A stretch of DNA of 6,507 nucleotides from DATKWF01 sp035529715 (GCA_035529715.1 DATKWF010000110.1:1-6507); one strand, 5' to 3'. Shown: positions 1 through 5,998, counted from the stretch's first letter. Made by a program: numbers and translations. The notes: generated from the sequence alone by a model not told the origin.

Positions 1-2
1 CG

Positions 3-59
3 GGAGGGGGGGAAGCCAGTTCTCTCAATGTGCACTTTCAAATACGAGCTTGGAGGTAG
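3..59 (+). CDS. 3' end of an upstream gene (partial, frame uncertain)
   Basis: Two frames are open from the left edge and stop just before the next gene. One ends with TAG at 57-59 (tail reads ...EASSLNVHFQIRAWR). The other ends with TGA at 61-63 (tail reads ...SMCTFKYELGGS). The first has the alternating polar/hydrophobic pattern of a final beta strand, common at the end of pseudopilins, so I prefer it. Only about 19 codons are visible, so the product cannot be named. Either stop lies within 10 bases of the next start, so an operon with the following minor prepilin is likely. Confidence 0.3.
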   Translation, partial: GGGEASSLNVHFQIRAWR

Positions 60-66
60 TTGAGTC

Positions 67-555
67 ATGGGGCAAAGGGGATTTACTCTCCTGGAAATCT
101 TGGTTGTCTTGGCAGTGGGTAGTGTACTGCTAGTGGGCGCATTCCTCAGCATAAATCAGATAGTGGTAAGCACTGGTCGCAGCAACAGCCAGGTAGTAGT
201 GCTGGATGAGGTACATCGTGCTGCCTTGCGGATCAAGAAGGACATCCAGGCACACACCAGTGCGGACCTAACCGATTTGCAATCTGGCAATGTCACATTC
301 AGTTGGATTGATAACACCGGCTTCGCACCGGAAGATGAGCGGGACCATAACAGTATCTACAGTCTATCCGGCACCGAGCTGGTACGTACCTTCGACGACG
401 TGCCGAGCATTCTCGGTAGGCACACCACTTCTCTTAGCTTTACCGACAATGGAACGTATATCTATGTCGTCATTACCGCTACCAGTTCCACGTTCCCGCC
501 ACGGAGTGAGACCCTCGGTTTTAGGGTCTACAAGCGGACATGGGAGGTACAGTGA
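67..555 (+). CDS. GspJ/PilW-like minor prepilin
   Basis: A 162-residue protein with a class III (prepilin) signal. A very short basic leader, MGQRG, is followed by FTLLEILVVLAV, so prepilin peptidase should cut after Gly5. This leaves Phe at +1 and the conserved Glu at +5 (Glu10). Residues 6-27 form the hydrophobic N-terminal helix that anchors the subunit in the membrane and later packs in the filament core. The rest (about 45-162) is a beta-rich globular domain with no recognisable catalytic motif. The 'DEVHRAALRIKKDI' helix after the anchor is typical of GspJ/PilW-type pseudopilins, which sit at or near the filament tip. GGAGGT at 52-57, 9 bases ahead, supports this ATG. The stop overlaps the next start (TGATG), implying translational coupling. 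The exact class (GspJ or PilW) is inferred from length and position; prepilin identity is secure. Confidence 0.85.
   Translation: MGQRGFTLLEILVVLAVGSVLLVGAFLSINQIVVSTGRSNSQVVVLDEVHRAALRIKKDIQAHTSADLTDLQSGNVTFSWIDNTGFAPEDERDHNSIYSLSGTELVRTFDDVPSILGRHTTSLSFTDNGTYIYVVITATSSTFPPRSETLGFRVYKRTWEVQ
543..548 (+). promoter_or_regulatory. Shine-Dalgarno site fixing the start of the PilX-like gene
   Basis: GGAGGT lies 6 bases before the ATG at 555. An upstream in-frame ATG at 540 would place this site inside the coding region, so 555 is the better start. The site lies inside the end of the preceding prepilin gene, whose TGA (553-555) shares one base with this ATG. Confidence 0.75.
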
Positions 556-2006
556 TGAGAAAGAGGGAAGCCGGGCAGGCTTTCATCCTGGTGCTGATAC
601 TCCTGGCGATAGGAGCATTGCTGGTAATTCCGGCCTTGAGGCTGACGACTACAGTCCTCAAGAGCAACCAGGCTATCACCCAGCGGAATAAGGGGTTGTA
701 CGCGTGTGAGGCGGCACAGGAAAAGATACTGTGGCTGCTATACAATGATATTGACGGTATAGTGAGTGAAACTCTCTTAGCCGATGGCGATAGTATATCA
801 TTCACGGTTGACGTGTGCGGTACGACAGTATATGCTGGCATAACCATGCGGGCGACGGAAGGGATGGGGGGGATTACCCTGGCGGCGGAGCACGTAATCA
901 AGCCGACGAAGGAGGTTCACCACGAGTATCTCCCTGACCCTGTTCCTGATAAGCGCTCGGTGGAGTACACCTATACAATAAACCTTGAGCAGCTAAGCGA
1001 CAACAACACCCAGGGGCTGGATGCTATCTACGACATACCACCCGGGGGGTTTGGCGTCGGTGCTTATCAAGTTGGCTCTAGCAAGCTGAGCCTGGATGGT
1101 GGACAGACATGGCAGGAAGTCCCTGATCCTGAATGGGATCATGCCATGGGGTGCATTAAATGGCCGGCTGATTATGACAAGGATACCAGCGAGGGTGCCT
1201 TCTCTTCGGACCCGCTTGATGCTAACTATTTTCACGGCATACGTGACTTTGACGTCAGGGAGGTAAAGAAGCTGCGCTTCAAGATGCGTGGAACGCTGGA
1301 TAACAACGATACACACTGTAACTGGGTCGTTTTGAAGATGGAGGATGGTACTAATACGCTCAGCGGTCCCCAGGCTCCCATCACCGTGGGGGATGGCTCG
1401 GGGGAGTGTGCTGGAGGTGGAGGTCTTGAGGTAACCAAGACCTCCTACCCGGAGATAATCCAGCCGGGCGTGGCGACGGTTGTAGATTACACCATCTATG
1501 TTACCAGTACTGCTGCATCCGAAAGATTTATCGAGCGGGTAATTGACTACCTTCCACCTGAATTTGAATACATACTGGGCTCTGTGGACAATGTTACCAG
1601 CACTCTCACCAACCTTGAACCTGCGGAACCATTCTTGGAAGAGGTAAACGGGGTATTGCGTGAGAGGGTGGAGTGGACGCAGGAACAGTTCCCGGGTGGT
1701 AATGATGTGAAAATCGACCCTGAGGAAACATTAACAATATCATTTCAAGCTTTAGCCACCAAGGACATCTCGGGCAGTTACTATAACGAGGTTCTAATTT
1801 TTCTAAGGGATACAGGAATTCCCGGCGTAGCATTTGACGAAGCTGGAGTTTCACAGTCGGAATACGGCACTGGGTATAGCTGGAACACGGGCACTGTTAT
1901 CGTGCCGGCGTATGACGCTTCAACGGGGGCAGAGGGCGAAAATATTACTGCAAATATAGGCTTTGAACTGGACCAGGTCAGAATTATCTCGTGGCATGCG
2001 AAATAA
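555..2006 (+). CDS. PilX-like pilus protein with DUF11-like repeat domains
   Basis: 483 residues from the ATG at 555. The N-terminus (MRKREAG then QAFILVLILLAIGALLVIPAL, about residues 8-28) is a short basic leader plus one hydrophobic helix. It resembles a prepilin signal but lacks Glu at +5, as in the PilX N-terminal family. The following 'NKGLYACEAAQEKILWLL' (about 45-62) matches the 'fYaAEAG.e.al' signature of that family. Two beta-rich segments follow, each with a DUF11-like opening. The first starts near 'VEYTYTINLEQ' (about 136) and reaches 'YDIPPGGF'. The second starts near 'LEVTKTSYPEIIQPG' (about 291), with 'VVDYTIYVTSTA' and 'VIDYLPPEFEYILGS'. They are joined by a Gly-rich hinge (GECAGGGG, about 283-290). 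DUF11 repeats are usual in surface proteins of bacteria and archaea. Coupled to the upstream minor prepilin, this is probably a tip or surface-exposed pilus component; an adhesin role is inference. Peptidase processing is uncertain. Confidence 0.75.
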   Translation: MRKREAGQAFILVLILLAIGALLVIPALRLTTTVLKSNQAITQRNKGLYACEAAQEKILWLLYNDIDGIVSETLLADGDSISFTVDVCGTTVYAGITMRATEGMGGITLAAEHVIKPTKEVHHEYLPDPVPDKRSVEYTYTINLEQLSDNNTQGLDAIYDIPPGGFGVGAYQVGSSKLSLDGGQTWQEVPDPEWDHAMGCIKWPADYDKDTSEGAFSSDPLDANYFHGIRDFDVREVKKLRFKMRGTLDNNDTHCNWVVLKMEDGTNTLSGPQAPITVGDGSGECAGGGGLEVTKTSYPEIIQPGVATVVDYTIYVTSTAASERFIERVIDYLPPEFEYILGSVDNVTSTLTNLEPAEPFLEEVNGVLRERVEWTQEQFPGGNDVKIDPEETLTISFQALATKDISGSYYNEVLIFLRDTGIPGVAFDEAGVSQSEYGTGYSWNTGTVIVPAYDASTGAEGENITANIGFELDQVRIISWHAK

Positions 2007-2074
2007 GGAACCATAGTGTCGGCTGAGGTCATAGTGCCCGCGGCTAAATTAGGCGGATACTGCTACTCCTTCCA

Positions 2075-2103
2075 TTGCACATCTGATGTTTTCCTGTTAC
2101 AAT
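2075..2103 (+). promoter_or_regulatory. Sigma70-type promoter for the pilO/pilMN operon
   Basis: TTGCAC (2075-2080) and TACAAT (2098-2103) are separated by exactly 17 bases. A TG one base before the -10 (2095-2096) gives an extended -10. Transcription would start near 2110, about 110 bases before the small membrane protein gene. This is the best promoter-like pattern I could find in the 212-base gap at 2007-2218 and suggests that the downstream genes are transcribed separately from the minor-pilin genes. I saw no strong terminator in the gap, so some read-through is possible. Confidence 0.55.
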
Positions 2104-2218
2104 CATTTCTAAGCAGGAACCTTTAAGGTCAATCAGTGAAGCTGAAGGCTCTTCTGAAGTTTTGCCCTGTTTAAGCCCCAGCTCACTTTGATAGTTCATG
2201 AATTGGAAAGGTGAGAAA

Positions 2219-2590
2219 ATGGAGGAAGCTGAAAAAACCAAGACGGCTGGAGAGGCGGAGGTAGAACGACTGGCGGCTCGGAGAGCCAGGGAGAGGGCCA
2301 GAATTGCCAGGTGGGACCTTGATGTGGCGGTATTTCTGTTCGTGGTTTTGATTATCGTCATCATACTGCTGTTTCAGGGCGTTGACATTATGGTGGTGGC
2401 GCCGGTCGCCATCTTTGGTCTGGTTATGGTCTGGCTTACCGGGTGGCGGCGGGGGAAGCAGCTATACGAGAGCTTCTACGAGGAAGAGCTGGCCAAGCTG
2501 GAACTGGGAACGGACAAGAAGACCGAAGAGTCAATAGAGGAGACCATAGAGGAGAGGGTTCAAAAAGCACTGCGGGAAAGGTGGCGTTAG
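2219..2590 (+). CDS. Small two-helix membrane protein of unknown function
   Basis: 123 residues from the ATG at 2219, which has GGTGA 3-8 bases ahead. An in-frame ATG at 2198 would add seven residues but lacks a ribosome site. A highly charged N-terminal segment (1-33, Glu/Ala/Arg rich, probably helical) leads to two hydrophobic segments. These are at about 35-52 (DVAVFLFVVLIIVIILL) and 56-75 (DIMVVAPVAIFGLVMVWLTG), with only a short turn between them. The protein ends in a charged, probably coiled-coil tail (about 86-123, 'KKTEESIEETIEERVQKAL'). Both termini are predicted on the same side, and the Arg-rich flanks 'GWRRGK' and 'RRARERARIAR' point to the cytoplasm. I do not recognise a family. 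Its place as first gene of the pilO/pilMN unit suggests a pilus-platform accessory, but that is context only. A 68-base gap follows, containing the perfect palindrome CGGTTAACCG (2605-2614). Confidence 0.75.
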   Translation: MEEAEKTKTAGEAEVERLAARRARERARIARWDLDVAVFLFVVLIIVIILLFQGVDIMVVAPVAIFGLVMVWLTGWRRGKQLYESFYEEELAKLELGTDKKTEESIEETIEERVQKALRERWR

Positions 2591-2658
2591 CCGGAGATAA
2601 TACCCGGTTAACCGACTGCCAGTTATTGTGAATATAAGAGACCGGGAAGATAGAAAAC

Positions 2659-3630
2659 ATGGGTAATTTATTCACCAGAATCCGCCGGATGGGGCTTGTA
2701 ATTTTAGTCGGCATCTGCCTGATTGTATATGTTGCTCTGGGCTTTATCTATTTCCAGCAGGGGCCAAAGCAAAAAGACCTGACGCAGCAAATTACCAAGA
2801 CCAGCATCATTGTCGCCAAGCAGCTGCCCAGTGCTGCCAAATTACAGGCGGAATACCAGGCGGTGAACCAGGCGCTCGCCCCGCTCCCGGTGCCGGATGT
2901 CCTGAAGAAAATTGTTGGCATTGCCCGGGAGAGTGGCATTGATGTTACCCCGGATAGTGGCAAGTTCAACATTCCTCCCCTCGGTTCGCCCGCCAGCCGG
3001 AAAATAGGTGATACCAGCTATCAGGTTTTATCTATCAACGGTATCAGGGCACAGGCTGATTATGAGGATATTAGGGCTTTTATCTCTGACCTTGATTCGG
3101 GTGCAACGATGGAAACACTGGCACTGAAGAAGGTAAGTTACAGCTGGGTGGAGGTAAATTATGAAGGTGAAGAGGCGGCCAGGAGGGCAGAGTTCCGTGA
3201 GGTGATTTCGGCGGTGGCTGCCTTGATGGATGGCAACGCTCTCACCGAGATACCTAACCCGGAGAGCTATGATACTGGTGATGCTACCAATTATATGGGG
3301 GACGACCCGGACACGGAGGAAGTGATAGAAGGCTTTCCCGATATTACCACCACCGCTGCCGAAAAAGGCTATTCCGGAAACGCCACGCCCATGGATGGGT
3401 ACCTTCTATATCAGCATGATAAAATTTCTACGGACAATACCACCCAGTTTGAAACTGTTGATTACATGAGCGTACTCACCACCGGGTATTACTATACATG
3501 TGAACCGGATGGGACAGTGCGCCAGTTTGATGGGCCGAATATATTCACCGCCACCGAGTACCTGGGCAGTGAACCAACCAAGATTGAAACTGTTGTTAGC
3601 CTGAATGTTGAGCTCTATGCCAAGCCTTAG
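2659..3630 (+). CDS. PilO-like pilus alignment protein with an inserted pilin-like domain
   Basis: 323 residues with PilO architecture: a short basic cytoplasmic start, one membrane helix (about 11-32), a coiled segment (about 38-75), then an extracytoplasmic ferredoxin-like region. 'LAPLPVPDVLKKIVGIARESGIDV' (about 73-96) fits the PilO core helix. 'YQVLSINGIRA' (121-131), 'DYEDIRAFISDLDSG' (134-148) and 'METLALKKVSYSW' (151-163) read as strand, helix, strand. The closing strand, 'ETVVSLNVELYAKP', comes only at 310-323. In between, about 168-305, is an insertion resembling the pilins at 5520-6507: 'GEEAARRAEF' and 'AVAALMDGNALTEIPNP', then 'DGYLLYQHD' and 'TTGYYYTCEPDGTVRQ'. PilO normally pairs with PilN in the inner-membrane platform and is about 200 residues long, so this one is about 120 longer. 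The ribosome site is weak (GGGAAG, 9 bases ahead). The PilO assignment rests on architecture and on the neighbouring PilM-PilN gene. Confidence 0.75.
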   Translation: MGNLFTRIRRMGLVILVGICLIVYVALGFIYFQQGPKQKDLTQQITKTSIIVAKQLPSAAKLQAEYQAVNQALAPLPVPDVLKKIVGIARESGIDVTPDSGKFNIPPLGSPASRKIGDTSYQVLSINGIRAQADYEDIRAFISDLDSGATMETLALKKVSYSWVEVNYEGEEAARRAEFREVISAVAALMDGNALTEIPNPESYDTGDATNYMGDDPDTEEVIEGFPDITTTAAEKGYSGNATPMDGYLLYQHDKISTDNTTQFETVDYMSVLTTGYYYTCEPDGTVRQFDGPNIFTATEYLGSEPTKIETVVSLNVELYAKP

Positions 3631-3644
3631 GAGGGTGACTAACT

Positions 3645-3674
3645 TTGAAAGCGGGTGCAACTAATCATGGCTGA
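3645..3674 (+). promoter_or_regulatory. Possible leader mini-ORF ahead of the PilM-PilN gene
   Basis: The best ribosome site in this junction, GGAGGGTGA (from 3630, overlapping the pilO-like stop), is well spaced for a TTG at 3645. That frame codes for only nine residues (TTG start, KAGATNHG) and stops at 3672-3674, just past the ATG at 3667 in the PilM frame. It could couple translation of the two genes. It could equally be chance, or mark a sequencing indel near the start of the PilM-PilN gene. Confidence 0.2.
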
Positions 3675-5211
3675 GGGAAGCGCAACCCCGACTAAAGGGG
3701 TTATGAATCTTGATGTCGGTACCGCTCTCCGCAAGCTGATTGGGGCCGTAAAGAAAGTGTCCGGCAAGTGGCTGGGCACAAGTGTGGTGACCATTGACAT
3801 AGACGACGCTGCCATCAGACTCCTTGAGACGAGAGGCATGTCGGTGAGGAGATGGGTGAGCGTTTCTCTTGAACCGGGCGTTGTTGAAGGTGGAGTGATT
3901 TTAGACCCCCGGGCACTGGGGGTGATTGTTAAGCAGCTTATGAATTCAAGTGGCATAAAGGCGAGCAAGTCCATTGCCACTATTAACGGTGTTTATTCAA
4001 TAAGCCGCCTCTTGTCGGTGTCCAATCCGCCGGCCGGGTCAACGTTCCAGGAGGTGGTTATGGAGCGAGCGAGAGAGATGTTGCCCTTATCCGAGGAGCA
4101 GCTATACCTTTCCTGGCAGACGGTTGCTACTGGTGAGACAGAGCGGCAGGTGCTTGTGGTGGGGGTGCCGCGGGAGGTGATAGATAGTGAAGTGCGGTCG
4201 TTGAGAGTAGCGGGCATCAATCCCCGCACACTGGAGCTCAGGACAATGGCACTGGCAAGAGCTGTGGGTAAGGAGCAGGCTCTTATCCTCAATATTGAGC
4301 CATCCAGCTTTGATATCGTGGTGGTGGTAAATGGTGTGCCTGAAATCATGCGCTCCATTGCCTGGCAACAGAATGACCTTGCTGAGGAAGGCAGGGTGGA
4401 GCATCTGGCGCTAGCTCTGGAGCTGACGGTTGACTTTTATAATGCACGTCATATTGATAGCCCCCTTGACCCGGCTGTGCCCCTCTTTATCACCGGGCAG
4501 ATGTCCGGGGACATCACTCTGGTGGAGAGTCTGCAAGCCAGGTTGAGCTATCCCGTGGCGCCACTGGCACCGCCGCTGGAATTTCCTGAGGAACTGCCGG
4601 TTGCCCAGTATGCAGGCAATATCGGGCTAGCCTTGAGAGGGACAGCGGCCTCTATGAGTATCGGGCAGGGTGGTTATCTGCCGGTTGATATGAATCTCCT
4701 GCCCAGAATTTATCATCCGTGGCGACCCACGGCAAGGAATGTATATACCGCTGTCCTGATAATAGCTGCCATAGCGCTGATATTCCCGCTATTTCAGGTA
4801 ACCAGCGAGGCTATGGCTGAAACTTCTAACCTGCAGGTTAAATCTAATGTTTTCAATACCAGACTGGAAATGATGAAGGCTGAAATTAAAAAGCGGGAAC
4901 CGCTTCAGAAAGCCATTGATGATTATCACCGCCTTGTTGATGCTGGCGTCAGCTTCACTGAGGATGTGGAACTTATCCGGAACGAAGCCGAGCGACTCGG
5001 CGTTCGGGTGGAGTCAATTGCGCATGTGGGTGATAGCATAGATATTAGCTGCCAGGCAGATGAGGGTGATTACATTACCTTTAGAGCCTACAAAACGGCT
5101 CTTGAGGAAAGCGGCCGGTTTACCACTCCTGTAGTTCCCCCGGAGGGTTATCCCTATACCTGGAACGGCACTATTAAGGTAGAACCCGTAGAAGCCAAGC
5201 CCGGCGGCTAG
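3655..5211 (+). CDS. PilM-PilN fusion protein (T4P inner-membrane platform)
   Basis: 518 residues that join two proteins usually made separately. Residues about 42-335 have the PilM actin-like layout: 'VVTIDIDDAAIRLLE' (44-58), 'ILNIEPSSFDIVVVVNGVPEI' region (211-231), the helix 'LALALELTVDFYNARH' (251-266) and 'PLFITGQMSG' (276-285). Residues 345-518 are PilN-like: the 'DMNLLPR' motif (345-351), a membrane helix (about 363-382), a coiled segment (about 384-425) and a C-terminal alpha/beta domain. In known systems PilM is cytoplasmic and binds the N-terminal INLLP motif of PilN; here that partner motif is tethered in the same chain. The PilM nucleotide-binding residues look degenerate (DID-D for D-I-G, NIE for DIG, TGQ for TGG). 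The start is uncertain: GTG at 3655 gives the longest frame, while ATG at 3667 (GCGGGTG 9 bases ahead) is equally plausible. The order, PilO-like first, reverses the usual M-N-O order. Confidence 0.85.
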   Translation: MQLIMAEGSATPTKGVMNLDVGTALRKLIGAVKKVSGKWLGTSVVTIDIDDAAIRLLETRGMSVRRWVSVSLEPGVVEGGVILDPRALGVIVKQLMNSSGIKASKSIATINGVYSISRLLSVSNPPAGSTFQEVVMERAREMLPLSEEQLYLSWQTVATGETERQVLVVGVPREVIDSEVRSLRVAGINPRTLELRTMALARAVGKEQALILNIEPSSFDIVVVVNGVPEIMRSIAWQQNDLAEEGRVEHLALALELTVDFYNARHIDSPLDPAVPLFITGQMSGDITLVESLQARLSYPVAPLAPPLEFPEELPVAQYAGNIGLALRGTAASMSIGQGGYLPVDMNLLPRIYHPWRPTARNVYTAVLIIAAIALIFPLFQVTSEAMAETSNLQVKSNVFNTRLEMMKAEIKKREPLQKAIDDYHRLVDAGVSFTEDVELIRNEAERLGVRVESIAHVGDSIDISCQADEGDYITFRAYKTALEESGRFTTPVVPPEGYPYTWNGTIKVEPVEAKPGG

Positions 5212-5330
5212 GTGAGAGCATCCACTCAGACTCTGGTTGCGTCATGCCCCGAGTACATGTTTCAGTCAGGCAATCCGTAAGTTTTATCCCTCGCCGCCTT
5301 GTGAATTATCGAGTTTCGGCCTGCTCAAAG

Positions 5331-5428
5331 GAGATTGCTTCGCTTCGCTCGCAATGACGGGGAATTGTCTTTGCGAGGAGCGTGGTGAGCCGAAGCCCAG
5401 AGCGACGCGAAGGGGACGAAGCAATCTC
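5331..5428. repeat. Imperfect palindromic repeat, probably an interspersed element
   Basis: The outer arms are a perfect 12-base inverted pair, GAGATTGCTTCG (5331-5342) and CGAAGCAATCTC (5417-5428). Inside, CTTCGC (5343-5348) pairs with GCGAAG (5407-5412), and TCGCAA (5349-5354) pairs with TTGCGA (5371-5376). GAC (5356-5358) and GTC (5367-5369) extend the inner stem. The right half carries about 30 extra bases (5377-5406), so the element is asymmetric. Sequences of this 'GAGATTGCTTCG...CTCGCAATGAC' type recur between genes in many bacterial genomes. They give rise to spurious peptides such as 'HCERSEAIS', also seen here in the minus frame. Its role is unknown; it may be a REP/MITE-like element. 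There is no T-run to make it a clear terminator. Confidence 0.7.
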
Positions 5429-5445
5429 ATGGCTACACTCATAAA

Positions 5446-5484
5446 GAGAGCAGGTGCCCGATATTGTTACAGACACCTGCTCTT
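5446..5484 (-). terminator. Hairpin terminator for the pilin transcript
   Basis: AGAGCAGGTG (5447-5456) and CACCTGCTCT (5474-5483) form a perfect 10-bp stem around a 17-base loop; a G-U pair (5446/5484) can extend it. Read on the minus strand, the stem is followed by CTTTAT, a short T-rich stretch. On the plus strand it is followed by TCAACC, which is not T-rich. It lies 36 bases beyond the stop of the first pilin gene, so it probably ends leftward pilin transcription. The T-run is weak, hence moderate confidence. Confidence 0.5.
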
Positions 5485-5519
5485 CAACCTCACCACCCAT
5501 CAGTATACCTCATAGATTA

Positions 5520-5984
5520 TCAGGGCGCCTGGGTCACCGTTCCCGACGCATCAACTGTATATGTTTTGGTGGTCTTTTCCATGGCGACATAGTTGACCGT
5601 TACGTTGTCGCTGTCATTGGCATCTAAATCGTGCCCGTAGAGGATAAAGCCGTCCTTGTCATTAGCTTGGTAGGCGGTACCAGTCGGGTCAGTCACCTTT
5701 TCATTCAGGGTCATACAGGCTGAGATTAGGTCGGGGAATTCGCTCATATTATCAGTAGCTACGATTACCGGATGCGGCAATGTGCTTATCTGGTTGTCTA
5801 CCATCATGGAGACCACCGCCGTCTGGATGTTGCTCAGCTCGGTTTCTGCCGCCTCTTCTTCTCCTCTGCCGATGAACCGCCCCACGTTGGGGATGACCAC
5901 TGCCGCCAGCACACCGAGAATAGCGACCACAATCAGCAGCTCAATCAGGGTAAAGCCTTTCTCCCCCCTTTTTGGCATTCTCAT
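5520..5984 (-). CDS. Type IV major-type pilin, copy 1
   Basis: A 154-residue prepilin. The basic leader MRMPKRGEKG is followed by FTLIELLIVVAILGVLAAVV, so prepilin peptidase should cut after Gly10, leaving Phe +1 and Glu +5 (Glu15). Residues 11-37 are the hydrophobic half of the N-terminal helix. It continues as an amphipathic helix, 'GEEEAAETELSNIQTAVVSMM' (41-61), whose Glu-rich turn is typical of short GspG/PilA-like pilins. The globular part (62-154) is small, Asp-rich ('QANDKDGFILYGHDLDANDSD', 107-127) and has a single cysteine (Cys90), so no disulfide loop as in many proteobacterial pilins. It likely forms the fibre or a pseudopilus shaft. The start is supported by a full AAGGAGGTGA site 4 bases ahead; a second ATG two codons in is an alternative. 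Tandem stops (TGA TAA) end the gene. Only 54 bases separate it from copy 2, without a promoter, so both are probably co-transcribed from a promoter outside the window. Confidence 0.93.
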   Translation of the reverse strand: MRMPKRGEKGFTLIELLIVVAILGVLAAVVIPNVGRFIGRGEEEAAETELSNIQTAVVSMMVDNQISTLPHPVIVATDNMSEFPDLISACMTLNEKVTDPTGTAYQANDKDGFILYGHDLDANDSDNVTVNYVAMEKTTKTYTVDASGTVTQAP

Positions 5985-5988
5985 TTAT

Positions 5989-5998
5989 TCACCTCCTT
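5989..5998 (-). promoter_or_regulatory. Very strong Shine-Dalgarno site of pilin copy 1
   Basis: On the minus strand this reads AAGGAGGTGA, a complete match to the 16S rRNA anti-Shine-Dalgarno tail. It lies 4 bases before the ATG whose first base is 5984. No other gene in the window has so strong a site, which fits a highly expressed structural subunit. Confidence 0.85.

Larger units (their letters stand above)
5212..5519. other. Non-coding region between convergent operons
   Basis: This 308-base stretch separates the end of the PilM-PilN gene from the end of the first pilin gene, which point towards each other. Bases 5212-5330 show no gene, promoter or strong hairpin that I could find. Bases 5331-5428 are an imperfect palindromic repeat. 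Bases 5446-5484 are a stem-loop. Bases 5504-5520 are a 17-base tag repeated after the second pilin gene. Open frames here (about 92 codons on +, 64 on -) run through the palindrome and have no family-like features. Confidence 0.7.

Noticed and set aside
290..691. A 133-codon plus-strand frame crossing the junction of the minor prepilin and the PilX-like gene.
   Set aside because: It is fully overlapped by two coupled genes with clear family signatures and has no ribosome site.
2007..2117. The frame of the PilX-like gene stays open for 36 codons after its TAA stop, beginning GTIVSAEVIVPAAK, so the gene might be interrupted by a nonsense change.
   Set aside because: The later part does not look like protein coding and overlaps the promoter at 2075-2103. 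The protein already ends in a plausible final strand (VRIISWHAK). The short 'VIVPA' echo of the upstream 'GTVIVPAYDA' is too little to argue for readthrough.
2605..2614. Perfect palindrome CGGTTAACCG before the PilO-like gene, as a possible operator.
   Set aside because: A ten-base palindrome is expected by chance in a few kilobases, and no second copy or good promoter is adjacent.
5331..5428. The palindrome as a CRISPR or attachment site.
   Set aside because: There is only one copy, with no spacer-repeat periodicity and no integrase or cas gene in the window.
5237..5515. Open frames of 92 codons (+) and 64 codons (-) between the convergent genes.
   Set aside because: Both run through the palindromic repeat, lack good ribosome sites, and carry the low-complexity peptides ('CFASLAMT', 'HCERSEAIS') typical of repeat-derived spurious predictions.
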